Shown one piece after another: positions 26,388 to 35,027 of a DNA stretch of 64,000 bases. Both the position numbers and the translations under genes were made by a program. The DNA is from Thauera sp. 2A1 (GTDB lineage: Bacteria; Pseudomonadota; Gammaproteobacteria; Burkholderiales; Rhodocyclaceae). Within the stretch, counting starts at the first letter, position 1. Every line of letters begins with the position of its first letter. Where the stretch lies: NCBI RefSeq assembly GCF_009469595.2, contig NZ_SSXV01000016.1:1-64000 (forward strand), given 5' to 3'. The notes under the pieces were generated by a model. The model was given only the letters and a program-made list of their open reading frames with translations, searched no databases and was not told where the DNA came from.

Positions 26388-27566
26388 TCAGGCGACGCCG
26401 AGGATGAGGCCGCTGGTGGGCACGCCGGTGCCGGCGGTGACCAGCACGTTCTCGACATCGGCCACCTGGTTGGCCGCGCTGCCGCGCACCTGGCGCACCG
26501 CCTCGGCCACGCCGTTCATGCCGTGGATGTAGGCCTCTCCAAGCTGGCCGCCGTGGGTGTTGATCGGCAGCTTGCCGCCGCGGGCGTGCTCGCCGGCACG
26601 GATGAAGTCCTTCGCCTCGCCGCGCTTGCAGAAGCCGAACTCCTCGAGCTGCGGCAACACGAAAGGCGTGAAGTGGTCGTAGATCACCGCCGTCTGCATG
26701 GCGTCGGGGCCGAGGCCGGACTGGGTGTAGAGCTCCTTCGCCACCACGCCCATTTCCGGCAGCCCGGTGATGTCGTCGCGGTAGAAGGAGGTCATGCTCT
26801 GCTGGCCTTCAGTGATGCCCTGCGAGCCGGCCTTGATGATCACCGGCTTCTGCTTGAGGTCGCGAGCGCGCTCGGCCGAGGTGATGACCATCGCCACCGC
26901 GCCGTCGGACTCCTGGCAGCAGTCGAGCAGGCGCAGCGGCTCGGCGATCCACTTCGAGGCCTGGTGCTCTTCGAGCGTGATCGGCTTGCCGTAGAAGAAG
27001 GCTGCCGGGTTGGTCGCGGCGAAGTCGCGCACCGCGACGGACACGCGGCCGAAGTCCTCGCTGGTGGCGCCGTAGGCGTGCATGTAGCGACGCGCGAACA
27101 TCCCCACCCAGGCGGCCGGGGTATGGAAGCCGTAAGGCATGTACCAGCCGTAGTTCACATTCTCGAAGATCGGCGTCGAGCCGAAGCCGTAGGTGCCGGT
27201 ACCGAAGCGGTACCAGGAGCGTTCGTTCATCGCCCGGTACACCACCACCGTCTTCGCCACGCCGGTGGCCACCGCCATCGCGGCATGCACGATCGGCGCG
27301 CAGGCGGCACCGCCGCCATGCGGCACGGTGGAGAAGAACTTGACGTTCTTGCAGCCGAGCAGGCGCGCGATTTCGTACTCGGGCACCTTGTCCATGGTGT
27401 AGGACGAGAAGCCCTCGACCTCGGAGGGGTCGATGCCGGCGTCGGCGAGCGCGGCCAGGGTGGATTCCATCGCCAGGCGCAGCTCGGTGCGGCCGGAGTT
27501 CTTGGAGAATTCGGTCGCGCCCAGGCCAACGATGGCGGCGCGGCCGGAAAGGGACATATCCGTCAT
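26388..27566 (-). CDS. ltp2: Ltp2-like thiolase-fold aldolase (lipid-transfer protein family)
   Basis: A 392-residue thiolase-superfamily protein of the SCP-x/lipid-transfer group (starting GRAAIVGLGATEFSKNSGR, with VPHGGGAACAPIVHAAMA and NTHGGQLGEAYIHGMNG). In actinobacteria Ltp2 cleaves the 17-hydroxy side-chain CoA intermediate of cholesterol by a retro-aldol step and needs the DUF35 domain of ChsH2. A MaoC-DUF35 fusion of that kind is encoded at the head of this operon (29121-30110), which strongly supports the aldolase role over a classical thiolase. The steroid substrate is inferred. Confidence 0.82.
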   Translation of the reverse strand: MTDMSLSGRAAIVGLGATEFSKNSGRTELRLAMESTLAALADAGIDPSEVEGFSSYTMDKVPEYEIARLLGCKNVKFFSTVPHGGGAACAPIVHAAMAVATGVAKTVVVYRAMNERSWYRFGTGTYGFGSTPIFENVNYGWYMPYGFHTPAAWVGMFARRYMHAYGATSEDFGRVSVAVRDFAATNPAAFFYGKPITLEEHQASKWIAEPLRLLDCCQESDGAVAMVITSAERARDLKQKPVIIKAGSQGITEGQQSMTSFYRDDITGLPEMGVVAKELYTQSGLGPDAMQTAVIYDHFTPFVLPQLEEFGFCKRGEAKDFIRAGEHARGGKLPINTHGGQLGEAYIHGMNGVAEAVRQVRGSAANQVADVENVLVTAGTGVPTSGLILGVA

Positions 27567-27585
27567 GAGTTCGGTTCTCCGCGTG

Positions 27586-28005
27586 TCAGGGCAGCACCAG
27601 CGTGGCCGAACCGGTCACGTGGCTGCCCATCGAGTTCTTGCCCTTGAGCGCGACTTCCACCTCGCGGCTGGCCACGTCGGTGCGGACGACCTCGCCGCTG
27701 AAGGTCATGGTGTCGCCCGGGTAGTTGGGCGCGCCGAGCTTTATCTTGAGATCCTTGAAGCGCGCCGCCGGACCGGCCCAGCCCTCGATGAAGCGCTGGG
27801 TAAGGCCGCTGGTGGTGAGGATGTTCATGAACACGTGCGGCGAGCCGAGCTGCTGGGCGGCTTCCCTGTCGTGGTGGCCGGGGAAGTAGTCGCGGGTGGC
27901 GATCGCCGCCGAGGCGATCAGCGTCGTGGTGATCGGGATCGCCAGCTCCGGCAGCGCCTCGCCGGGGCGCACGTCGTCAAAGCGCTTGCTGTTCTTCGAG
28001 GTCAT
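27586..28005 (-). CDS. chsH1: ChsH1-like MaoC-fold enoyl-CoA hydratase subunit
   Basis: A 139-residue single hot-dog-fold protein. The hydratase motif is visible as RDYFPGHHD with Asp39 and His44, the same 5-residue spacing as the catalytic Asp/His of the mycobacterial ChsH1 hydratase. It would hydrate the side-chain enoyl-CoA together with the ChsH2-like partner encoded upstream. The ATG at 28005 is 29 bp inside the end of the preceding acyl-CoA dehydrogenase gene, so translation is probably coupled. Confidence 0.85.
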   Translation of the reverse strand: MTSKNSKRFDDVRPGEALPELAIPITTTLIASAAIATRDYFPGHHDREAAQQLGSPHVFMNILTTSGLTQRFIEGWAGPAARFKDLKIKLGAPNYPGDTMTFSGEVVRTDVASREVEVALKGKNSMGSHVTGSATLVLP

Positions 28006-29110
28006 ATTTCCATCCCAGCTTGTCGTTGTTGGCGAGCCAGTCGCCGAGTCGTTCGAGCGTGGCGGCACTGCCGCCCAGGGTGATGCCGAGCGCACGGCTC
28101 CAGTACAGGTAGCGGTGGATCGGGTAGGTCAGATCGACACCGATGCCGCCATGCACGTGCTGCGCCTTGTGGCCGACGAGGTGGCCGCACTCGGCCGCGA
28201 GGTACTTGACCGCCAACGCCTCGGACGGCGACGGCAAGCCGGCGTCCAGGCGATACACGAGCTGCCACAGCGCGGAGCGCAGCGCCTCGATCGCGATGTG
28301 GGCGTCGGCCATGCTCATCTGCACGGCCTGGAAGGTGGCGATGGCGCGGTCGAACTGGCGGCGCTCGTTGATGTACTCGACGGTGCGGCGCACCTGCTCG
28401 GCGCTGACCCCAAGCTGCAGTGCGGCGATCGCGGCGATCGTGCGCTGCTCCAGCCAGGGCAGCGCGGCCTCGGGCAGCACGGCGTCGGCGGCCAGGCGAT
28501 GGGCGCTGAAGCAAAGATCCGCGATCGCCTCGCGGTGGGTGAGCACGCCGGCGACCTTGTCGATGCCCGCGTCGCGCAGATTCACCGACACCAGGCGCAG
28601 GCCGTCGTCGGTCTCGGCCAGCAGCAGCGCGCGGCACACTTCCGCACCCAGCGCCACGGCGGCGACCTTGCCGTCGAGCACCCAGCCGTCACCCTCGCGG
28701 CGCGCCTTGAGCGCGATGCCGTGGGCACGTGCTGCCGCACCGAGCGACAACGTGATCATCAGCTTGCTCTCGGCGGCGGCCGCAGCGATCTCGGCACCGC
28801 TGGCGCCTCCGAAGCGCGCCAGCGTGGCGGCGGCGAGCTGGTGCCGCCACAGCGGCACATGGCCGAGGCCGCGGCCCTGGGCCTCGAGCACCAGCATCAG
28901 CTCGGTCATGCCGAGCCCGGTGCCGCCCGCTTCCTCGGGAATCGCCAGCGCGTGCAGGCCGGTTTCCACGCACTGCTTCCACAGGTCGGCCATGAAGGGC
29001 TCGCCGGCGGTATCGAAGGCGCGCAGGCGATCGTCGGTGCACAGGTCGCCGAACAGGCTGCTCGCCATGTCGGCGATGGCGCGCTGATCGTCAGTCAGTT
29101 GAAAATCCAT
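27977..29110 (-). CDS. Acyl-CoA dehydrogenase (FadE29-like partner subunit)
   Basis: A 377-residue acyl-CoA dehydrogenase-fold protein. The start is MDFQLTDDQRAIADMASSLF, the middle lacks the usual SEP-GSD flavin segment, and the C-terminal part shows HVHGGIGVDLTYPIHRY. It looks like the non-canonical subunit of a heterotetrameric dehydrogenase, the probable partner being 25204-26370. The 3' end overlaps chsH1, and the start lies 10 bp after chsH2. Confidence 0.87.
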   Translation of the reverse strand: MDFQLTDDQRAIADMASSLFGDLCTDDRLRAFDTAGEPFMADLWKQCVETGLHALAIPEEAGGTGLGMTELMLVLEAQGRGLGHVPLWRHQLAAATLARFGGASGAEIAAAAAESKLMITLSLGAAARAHGIALKARREGDGWVLDGKVAAVALGAEVCRALLLAETDDGLRLVSVNLRDAGIDKVAGVLTHREAIADLCFSAHRLAADAVLPEAALPWLEQRTIAAIAALQLGVSAEQVRRTVEYINERRQFDRAIATFQAVQMSMADAHIAIEALRSALWQLVYRLDAGLPSPSEALAVKYLAAECGHLVGHKAQHVHGGIGVDLTYPIHRYLYWSRALGITLGGSAATLERLGDWLANNDKLGWKYDLEEQQAL

Positions 29111-29120
29111 GCTCGTCTCC

Positions 29121-30110
29121 TCAGGCCGCGATCGGGCGGAACATCGGCAGGGTCAGTTCGCCGTCGTCGAAGGACTGGAACTCGACCTGCACGCGCGCGC
29201 CGATCTGGATCTCGTCGCGCTTGACGCCGACCAGGCCGGCAACGAGCCGCACGCCCTCGTCGAGTTCGATGAGGCCGATCGGATTCGGGTGCTCGAAGGG
29301 CGGCACCTCGGGGTAGTGCATCACCACGAACGAATAGATGCTGCCCTTGCCGGACGCCTCGACGGTGTCCCAGTCGAAGGAGTGGCACTTGATGCACACC
29401 GGCGCCGGCGGATGGCGCAGCGTGCTGCAGCAGGTGCAGCGCTGGATCAGCAGCTTGCCGGCATCGACGCCTTCCCAGAAGAAGCGGGTGTCGTCGCTGA
29501 CGCCGGGCTTCGGACGCTTGAACTTGGGCACCGCGGCTGCCGCACCCTTCTCCACCGGCTTGGGCACGTTGGCGGGGCGGAACTTGAAGACGCGGAACAG
29601 CAACTGGCCGACCCGCTCGTCACCCCCCGCGTCACCCGCGGGCTTCTGCGAGAAGAAGCTCATGATCAGGGTGACGAAGTAGCCGGTGCCGAGCGCCGTG
29701 GTCTTCTCCTCGCCCACTGCATCGAGGCGCGTCGTGTAGTAGAGCTTCTCGCCCAGCCTCACGTAGCGCTCGAAGCTCAGATCGGAGTTCACCGCCACCA
29801 CCGAGGGGAAGCCGCGCGCCTCGAGGGTCTTCAGCACCTCGTAGGGGTTCTCGTCGGTCGAACCCGGCGCGTAGTTGTTCATGTGCAGGCCTTCGAGACA
29901 CCAGGCCTGCAGCATCGCCGGCGGCGCCACGATGCCGCCGAATTCGGTGGTCGCGGCATAGTCGGCGTCGAGGTAGAGCGGGTTGTCCACGCCCATCACC
30001 TCGCACCACTGCCGGATCATCGGCGCGTTCACCTCGTCCCAGGCGTAGACGCGACCGTACTCGCGACCCACCTTGGCACGCACTTCGGACATCCATTCCT
30101 GTTCAGCCAA
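29121..30110 (-). CDS. chsH2: ChsH2-like MaoC-DUF35 fusion
   Basis: A 329-residue two-domain protein. The N-terminal half is a hot-dog (MaoC-like) domain (FGGIVAPPAMLQAWCLEG). The C-terminal half is a DUF35 domain with a zinc ribbon, Cys-x2-Cys (RCTCCSTL) and Cys-x2-Cys (VCIKCHSF), followed by an OB fold. The same architecture is found in mycobacterial ChsH2. There the MaoC part pairs with ChsH1 for hydration and the DUF35 part binds Ltp2 for the aldol cleavage. It is the first gene of the nine-gene minus-strand operon. Two operator-like palindromes lie in the 312-bp region upstream. Confidence 0.88.
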   Translation of the reverse strand: MAEQEWMSEVRAKVGREYGRVYAWDEVNAPMIRQWCEVMGVDNPLYLDADYAATTEFGGIVAPPAMLQAWCLEGLHMNNYAPGSTDENPYEVLKTLEARGFPSVVAVNSDLSFERYVRLGEKLYYTTRLDAVGEEKTTALGTGYFVTLIMSFFSQKPAGDAGGDERVGQLLFRVFKFRPANVPKPVEKGAAAAVPKFKRPKPGVSDDTRFFWEGVDAGKLLIQRCTCCSTLRHPPAPVCIKCHSFDWDTVEASGKGSIYSFVVMHYPEVPPFEHPNPIGLIELDEGVRLVAGLVGVKRDEIQIGARVQVEFQSFDDGELTLPMFRPIAA

Positions 30111-30255
30111 GTTCGTCTCCTGCAGTTGTGTGAGGCGCCGAGCCGTTGCCGCCGCGCCTGCTGGACCCTGCTGCGAGCGGAACGGTCACCCTTGGGATTG
30201 ATCGTCCTTTCGCAGCGCTTGAAGCGAGTCTAAGAGCAGGACCGTCTGCGGCACT

Positions 30256-30271
30256 TCGTCTGAACGGACGA
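30256..30271. promoter_or_regulatory. 16-bp palindromic operator, chsH2-side
   Basis: TCGTCT-GAAC-GGACGA, with one mismatch between the arms. It lies about 146 bp upstream of the chsH2 start and is identical in sequence to the site at 37887. Confidence 0.65.
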
Positions 30272-30322
30272 TGGACAAGGCGGCCGAGACCCGACATTCG
30301 GCGCCGTTTTCCGAGTTCGCTT

Positions 30323-30338
30323 TAGTCCCATCGGACGA
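30323..30338. promoter_or_regulatory. 16-bp palindromic operator, MFS-side
   Basis: TAGTCC-CATC-GGACGA, the second copy in the same divergent region, about 85 bp upstream of the MFS gene at 30423. One site per divergent promoter is the simplest reading. I see no other feature in 30111-30422. Confidence 0.65.
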
Positions 30339-30422
30339 TGTGCCCTCACCCCTCGGGCAGGACCATCCGGCCGACACAAAAAGGCGGCGCGCATCCGCGT
30401 GCGCTGCAGACGGAGACAGCAA

Positions 30423-32003
30423 ATGGACTCACGTACCGACGCGCGCTCAGCCTGGGCGGTGTATGCCGCGCTGCTGTTCGGCACCTTCATCACCATCGAG
30501 GCTGCCGCCTTCCAGGCCCCTGCCCTGCCGAGCGTGACGCGCCATTTCGGCATCCCGGTCAACATGGCGGCGCTGGTGCTGATCCTGTACTCGCTGGCGC
30601 TGACGGTATTCGCCCCCATCATGGGCCGGCTGGGCGACCAGCACGGGCGCAAGAAGGTGATCACCATCGGCATGCTGGTGTTCGCGGCCTCCGAGTTCGC
30701 CGCCGCCTGGGCGCCCAACTTCGCCTTCTTCCTCGGCGCGCGCTTCGTGCAAGGCCTGGGCGCGGCCTGCATCCTGCCCGGCGTGTTCGCCTACGCGGCC
30801 CACCTGTTCCCGGACAACAAGCGCGGCATGGCGCTGGGCATCCTCGCCTTCACCATGACCTTCGGCGCGGCCTCGGGCGGGCTGCTCGGCGGCCTGCTCA
30901 TCGACCGCCTGGGCTGGCCCAGCGTGTACTGGATCAGCGGCGCGCTGACCCTGATCGGCCTGATTCCGGTGCGTCTGCTCGTGCCCGAGATCGCCCCCGC
31001 CAAGCAGCAGGGCGCCTTCGACTCCACCGGCGCGATGCTGCTGTTCGCGGTCATCGCTGCCCTGCTCTCGCTGCCCACCTGGGCGACCAACTTCGGCAAG
31101 GAATCGCCGATCACCTGGGCGATCGTGATCGTGGGCGTCAGCGCGCTGGCCATGCTGTGGCGGCACAGCAAGCGCACGCCGAACCCGGTGATCGATCTCG
31201 GCATCCTGGCGCGCGGCGCCTTCGCCACGCCTTCGGCGATCTACTGGCTGCACATGATCTTTTCCAGCGGCATCGTCTATTCGCTGGCCTTCTTCATCAA
31301 CAACCGACCGGGCGGCACGGCGGCGCAGTTCGGCTTCGTGACCCTCTTCCTCTACGGCAGCGGACTCATCAGCTCGCCGATCGCCGGCAAGCTGGTCGAC
31401 CGCGTCGAACCGCGCGTGCTGGTCATCGTCGCCATGCTCGCCAGCCTGGGCGGCACCCTGCTCTTCCTCAATATCGACGTCGCCACGCCGCTGTGGATGG
31501 TGATCGTGGTGGCCTGCATCATGGGCCTGTCGATCGGCTGCAACACGCCGGCGATCATGAAGCTGGCGCTGGGCGCGGTGCCGGCCAGGAGCATGGGCGC
31601 GGGCAGCGGCCTGTTCAGCATGTTCCGCGACCTCGGCAGCCCCACCGGCTCGTCGCTGTCGCTGGCGGTGTTCGGCGCCAGCCTGGCCTACGCCACCCAG
31701 GCCGCGATCAGCCGCCAGACCGCCGCGCTCGGCCTCGACGCGGCAAGCCTGGAGGCGCTGGCGCGCGCCGCCGGCAGCCGCGCGCGCGAAGTGCCGGCCG
31801 ACGTCGCCGCCCGACTGAGGGAACATGGCCTGTCGGCCGACGCCGTGCTCACCGACGCGAACGTCGCCGGCCTGAACGCCGCTCTAAGCAACGTGGGCTA
31901 CATGCTGCTCGGCCTCATCGTGCTGGCACTAGTGCTGAGCCTGCGGCTCGCGCGCACGCGCGCTCGAACGGTGGCAGGTGAAGTGCGGGCACCTGCGGGT
32001 TAA
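30423..32003 (+). CDS. MFS transporter
   Basis: A 526-residue membrane protein, about 14 helices, of the drug:H+ antiporter-2 group. It shows MGRLGDQHGRKKVITIGML (motif A) and FVQGLGAACILPGVFAYAA. A long soluble stretch (about residues 425-495) separates the last helices and contains an alanine-rich helical segment. GGAG precedes the ATG at 30423. It is divergent from the chsH2 operon and shares its operators, so it may move the same steroid-like substrate. Confidence 0.87.
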   Translation: MDSRTDARSAWAVYAALLFGTFITIEAAAFQAPALPSVTRHFGIPVNMAALVLILYSLALTVFAPIMGRLGDQHGRKKVITIGMLVFAASEFAAAWAPNFAFFLGARFVQGLGAACILPGVFAYAAHLFPDNKRGMALGILAFTMTFGAASGGLLGGLLIDRLGWPSVYWISGALTLIGLIPVRLLVPEIAPAKQQGAFDSTGAMLLFAVIAALLSLPTWATNFGKESPITWAIVIVGVSALAMLWRHSKRTPNPVIDLGILARGAFATPSAIYWLHMIFSSGIVYSLAFFINNRPGGTAAQFGFVTLFLYGSGLISSPIAGKLVDRVEPRVLVIVAMLASLGGTLLFLNIDVATPLWMVIVVACIMGLSIGCNTPAIMKLALGAVPARSMGAGSGLFSMFRDLGSPTGSSLSLAVFGASLAYATQAAISRQTAALGLDAASLEALARAAGSRAREVPADVAARLREHGLSADAVLTDANVAGLNAALSNVGYMLLGLIVLALVLSLRLARTRARTVAGEVRAPAG

Positions 32004-32015
32004 GGCGGTCGCCGA

Positions 32016-33458
32016 TCACTCGGCGCGCAGGGGCTCTGTGCGCCGAGTTCCGACGGTGTAGCGCACGGCAATCAGCAGCGCGCTCAACACGAAGCCACCG
32101 GAGACGGCGAAGGCTGCCGCGAGGCCGGAGGTGGCCGCTTGCGGAGCGAGCGAAGTGAAGTCGGAGGCGCCCGCGCCCAAGGCGAAGACCGCGCCCATGA
32201 AGGACGCGCCGGTGATCAGCCCGAGGTTGCGCGACAGGTTGAGCAGGCCGGAGACGAGGCCGCGCTGGTCGGCGCTGCTGCGGGTCATCACCGCGGTGTT
32301 GTTCGCCGCCTGGAACAGCGCATAGCCGGAGGTGATGACGGCCAGCGCACCGACATAACCGGGCAGCCCTACGTTAGCGGACAGCACGGGCAGCGCAAGA
32401 GCGCCCAGTGCCATCGCCCCCAGGCCGGCGATGGTCATCCGTTGTGCGCCCAAGAGATCCACCAGCCGCCCGGCGGGCATGCCCGAGAGCGCCGCCACCA
32501 GCGGCCCGACCGACATCACCAGGCCCACCCGCGCCGCATCCAGGGCGAAGGCGCTGGCGAGGTAGAACGGACCCACGACCAGCGTCGCCATGACCACGGC
32601 GGTGACCAGCGCGCTCATCGCGAACCCGGCGCCAAGCGCGCCCTGGCGGAACAGCCCCGGCCGCACGAGCGGCGCCTGCGCCCGCGCTTCGACCCGCAGG
32701 AACAGCGCGCCGCCGACGATGGTCGCGAGCAGCAGCGCGCCATTGACGACCCCGAAACGCCCCTTGCCGAGTGTCATTGCCAGCGCATAGGCTGCGAGCG
32801 TCATGGCCAGGACGACCACGCCAGCCTTGTCGAACGGCGGCCGCGCGGCGGCGGCGGAGCGGGCATCGGCCGGCAGGGCGCGCAGCGCCAGGACCAGCGT
32901 CGCCACGCCGAGCGGGAGCTTGATCAGGAAGATCGCCTGCCAGCCACCGACGGCGATGAGCACGCCGCCCAGGGTCGGCCCCAGCGCCGTGCCCACCGCG
33001 GACATGGTGCCCAGCAGGCCCATGGCGCGGCCGGTGCGCTCCTTGGGTATGGCCTCGCCCACCAGCGCCATGGTGAGCGCCATCATGATGGCCGCCCCCA
33101 TGCCCTGGAGCGCGCGCGCGGCGATCAGCCACCCCAGGCCGGGTGCTGCGCTGCACAGCACGGAGGCCGCGGTGAACACGGCGATGCCGACGAGCAGCAG
33201 TCGGCGCCGGCCGATGACATCGCCCAGGCGCCCGACGCCGACGATCGTGCTGGTGATGGCGAGCAGGTAGGCCAGCACCACCCACTGCACCGCCTGGAAG
33301 GATGCATCGAAGGACTTCGCCAGCGTCGGCAGCGCCACGTTGGCGATGCTGGTGCCGAGCGAGGACAGCAACATGGACAGCGACAGACTGGCCAGCGCCC
33401 AGCGCGCGGCGGCCTTCTGCGGCGCCTTCGCGCCAAGCGGATGATCAAGGTTGCTCAT
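32016..33458 (-). CDS. MFS transporter
   Basis: A 480-residue membrane protein with about 14 helices. It shows GVGRLGDVIGRRRLLLVGIA (motif A) and ARALQGMGAAIMMALTMALV. It is convergent with the preceding MFS gene and divergent from a LysR regulator, the usual setting for a LysR-controlled efflux pump. The relationship to the catabolic regulon is unclear because no GGACGA palindrome lies in its promoter region. Confidence 0.87.
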   Translation of the reverse strand: MSNLDHPLGAKAPQKAAARWALASLSLSMLLSSLGTSIANVALPTLAKSFDASFQAVQWVVLAYLLAITSTIVGVGRLGDVIGRRRLLLVGIAVFTAASVLCSAAPGLGWLIAARALQGMGAAIMMALTMALVGEAIPKERTGRAMGLLGTMSAVGTALGPTLGGVLIAVGGWQAIFLIKLPLGVATLVLALRALPADARSAAAARPPFDKAGVVVLAMTLAAYALAMTLGKGRFGVVNGALLLATIVGGALFLRVEARAQAPLVRPGLFRQGALGAGFAMSALVTAVVMATLVVGPFYLASAFALDAARVGLVMSVGPLVAALSGMPAGRLVDLLGAQRMTIAGLGAMALGALALPVLSANVGLPGYVGALAVITSGYALFQAANNTAVMTRSSADQRGLVSGLLNLSRNLGLITGASFMGAVFALGAGASDFTSLAPQAATSGLAAAFAVSGGFVLSALLIAVRYTVGTRRTEPLRAE

Positions 33459-33746
33459 GACAAGTTCCTGCCGCGTACGGGGGACTAGATGGGGACTCGA
33501 TGGCGGCTCGGGAGCCGTCGGCGCCGGCGTTACGCACTACGGTGTGCGCCTTGCCGACGGGCGCGACGCACCCGCCGACATCCTCTCGATCTGCCCGACC
33601 GGGCACGCCTTTCCAATCCATTTTTCGGCTCCTCGAACACGATGTCCTGATGGTAGAAAGGCGGCCAGCAAGGCGGAAGACGCACGGTTTGCAGTAAATC
33701 AGTGCATGAAACGCCATGTATGCGGATGCCGTGCTATCGTGCGCGC

Positions 33747-34643
33747 ATGTCAAGGCCCGATTTCAACCTGCTCCTCACGCTGGACGTGCTGCTGGACGAA
33801 GGCAACGTGGCACGCGCAGCCGAGCGCCTGCGGCTCAGCCCCTCGGCCATGAGCCGCGCGCTGGCGCGCCTGCGCGAGACGACCGGCGATCCGCTGCTGG
33901 TCCGTGCGGGACGCGGGCTCGTGCCCACACCGCGTGCGCTGGAACTGCGGGAGAAGGTGAGCGAACTGGTGCAGGACGTGGAAGCTGCGCTGCGTCCGGC
34001 GGAAAAACCCGATCTGGCGACGCTGGAACGCAGCTTCACCCTGCGCACCAGCGAAGGCTTCGTCGAGAACTTCGGCCCGTCGCTGCTGGCCCGCGTGGCC
34101 GAGGCGGCGCCGAGCATCCGCCTCGGCTTCGTGCCCAAGCTCGACCGCGACAGCAGCGCACTGCGCGACGGCACGGTCGATCTGGAAACCGGCGTCCTCG
34201 GCAGCAGCATGGGCCCCGAGATTCGTGTGCAGGCGCTGTTCCGCGACCGCTTCATCGGCGTGGTGCGCGCCGCACACCCGCTCTGTCACACGGAGATCAC
34301 CCCTTCCTCATTCGCCGCGGGGCGGCATATCGGCCTCTCGCGGCGCGGCATGCCGCACGGCCCCGTCGACGAGACGCTGGCTGTCCTGGGTCTGCAGCGC
34401 AACGTCGTCACCACCGTCGGCGGCTTTTCGACTGCCGTGGCGCTGGCGCGGGCCTCGGACTTGATCGCCAGCGTGCCCGAACGCCACACTGGGAACCTGC
34501 GCGACGGCATGTACTCGTTTGTCCTGCCCTTCCCCGCTCCAGAGATTACCGTATCGTTGTTCTGGCACCCGAGGCTGCACGGGGACCCGGTGCATCGCTG
34601 GCTTCGGGGGGTGATATTGGATGTCTGTGAGCCCCCTCGGTAA
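33747..34643 (+). CDS. LysR family transcriptional regulator
   Basis: A 298-residue LysR-type regulator. The N-terminal winged helix-turn-helix contains NVARAAERLRLSPSAMSRAL, and the C-terminal part is the periplasmic-binding-like effector domain. The ATG at 33747 is preferred because the family starts just before DFNLLLTLDVLL. The 288-bp region separating it from the divergent MFS gene should hold both promoters, and the MFS pump is the probable target. Confidence 0.9.
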   Translation: MSRPDFNLLLTLDVLLDEGNVARAAERLRLSPSAMSRALARLRETTGDPLLVRAGRGLVPTPRALELREKVSELVQDVEAALRPAEKPDLATLERSFTLRTSEGFVENFGPSLLARVAEAAPSIRLGFVPKLDRDSSALRDGTVDLETGVLGSSMGPEIRVQALFRDRFIGVVRAAHPLCHTEITPSSFAAGRHIGLSRRGMPHGPVDETLAVLGLQRNVVTTVGGFSTAVALARASDLIASVPERHTGNLRDGMYSFVLPFPAPEITVSLFWHPRLHGDPVHRWLRGVILDVCEPPR

Positions 34644-35027
34644 CTGTGGCAGAACACGCAAGCATCAACCGCGAATGGCGCCAGATTGCCCCGGTACCGG
34701 TGACCTGGAAAGCAGAAGAGCCGCCGGCCGTTTGTGTCCGGTTACCTGAACGCCGGTCGCCTTTGGGCCTCGATCCAGTAATCTGGTGCGTCGTCCGGTT
34801 CAGATGAACGGCAGCCCGCCATCCGTCGGCTCCTGAAGAGCAGGGGCGGTCTGCTTCGGGTCGTTTCCTCCTATTGGAATCCGTATCCGCATAGCTGCCG
34901 TTGATCGCGGCCAGGGCCGGTCCATGACCTCTGGATCCGCCCGATCCGGCGCACATGCCGATCCGCCAACTTGTCACCACGATCGCATTGCATTCTTCCA
35001 CTTCGCCGGCATCACACTTCACCGGCA
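34644..35027. other. 384-bp intergenic region without a convincing gene
   Basis: Open frames here have no ribosome sites and non-protein-like composition. The only structure seen is a diverged copy of the 16-bp operator, read on the minus strand as TCATCT-GAACC-GGACGA, at 34791-34807 with a 5-base spacer. The region may be decayed DNA between two oppositely oriented regulator genes. Confidence 0.4.

Noticed and set aside
26388..27566. Classical acetyl-CoA acetyltransferase (thiolase)
   Set aside because: The protein has the SCP-x/Ltp layout and lies in an operon with a MaoC-DUF35 partner, so the Ltp2-type aldolase reading is better supported.
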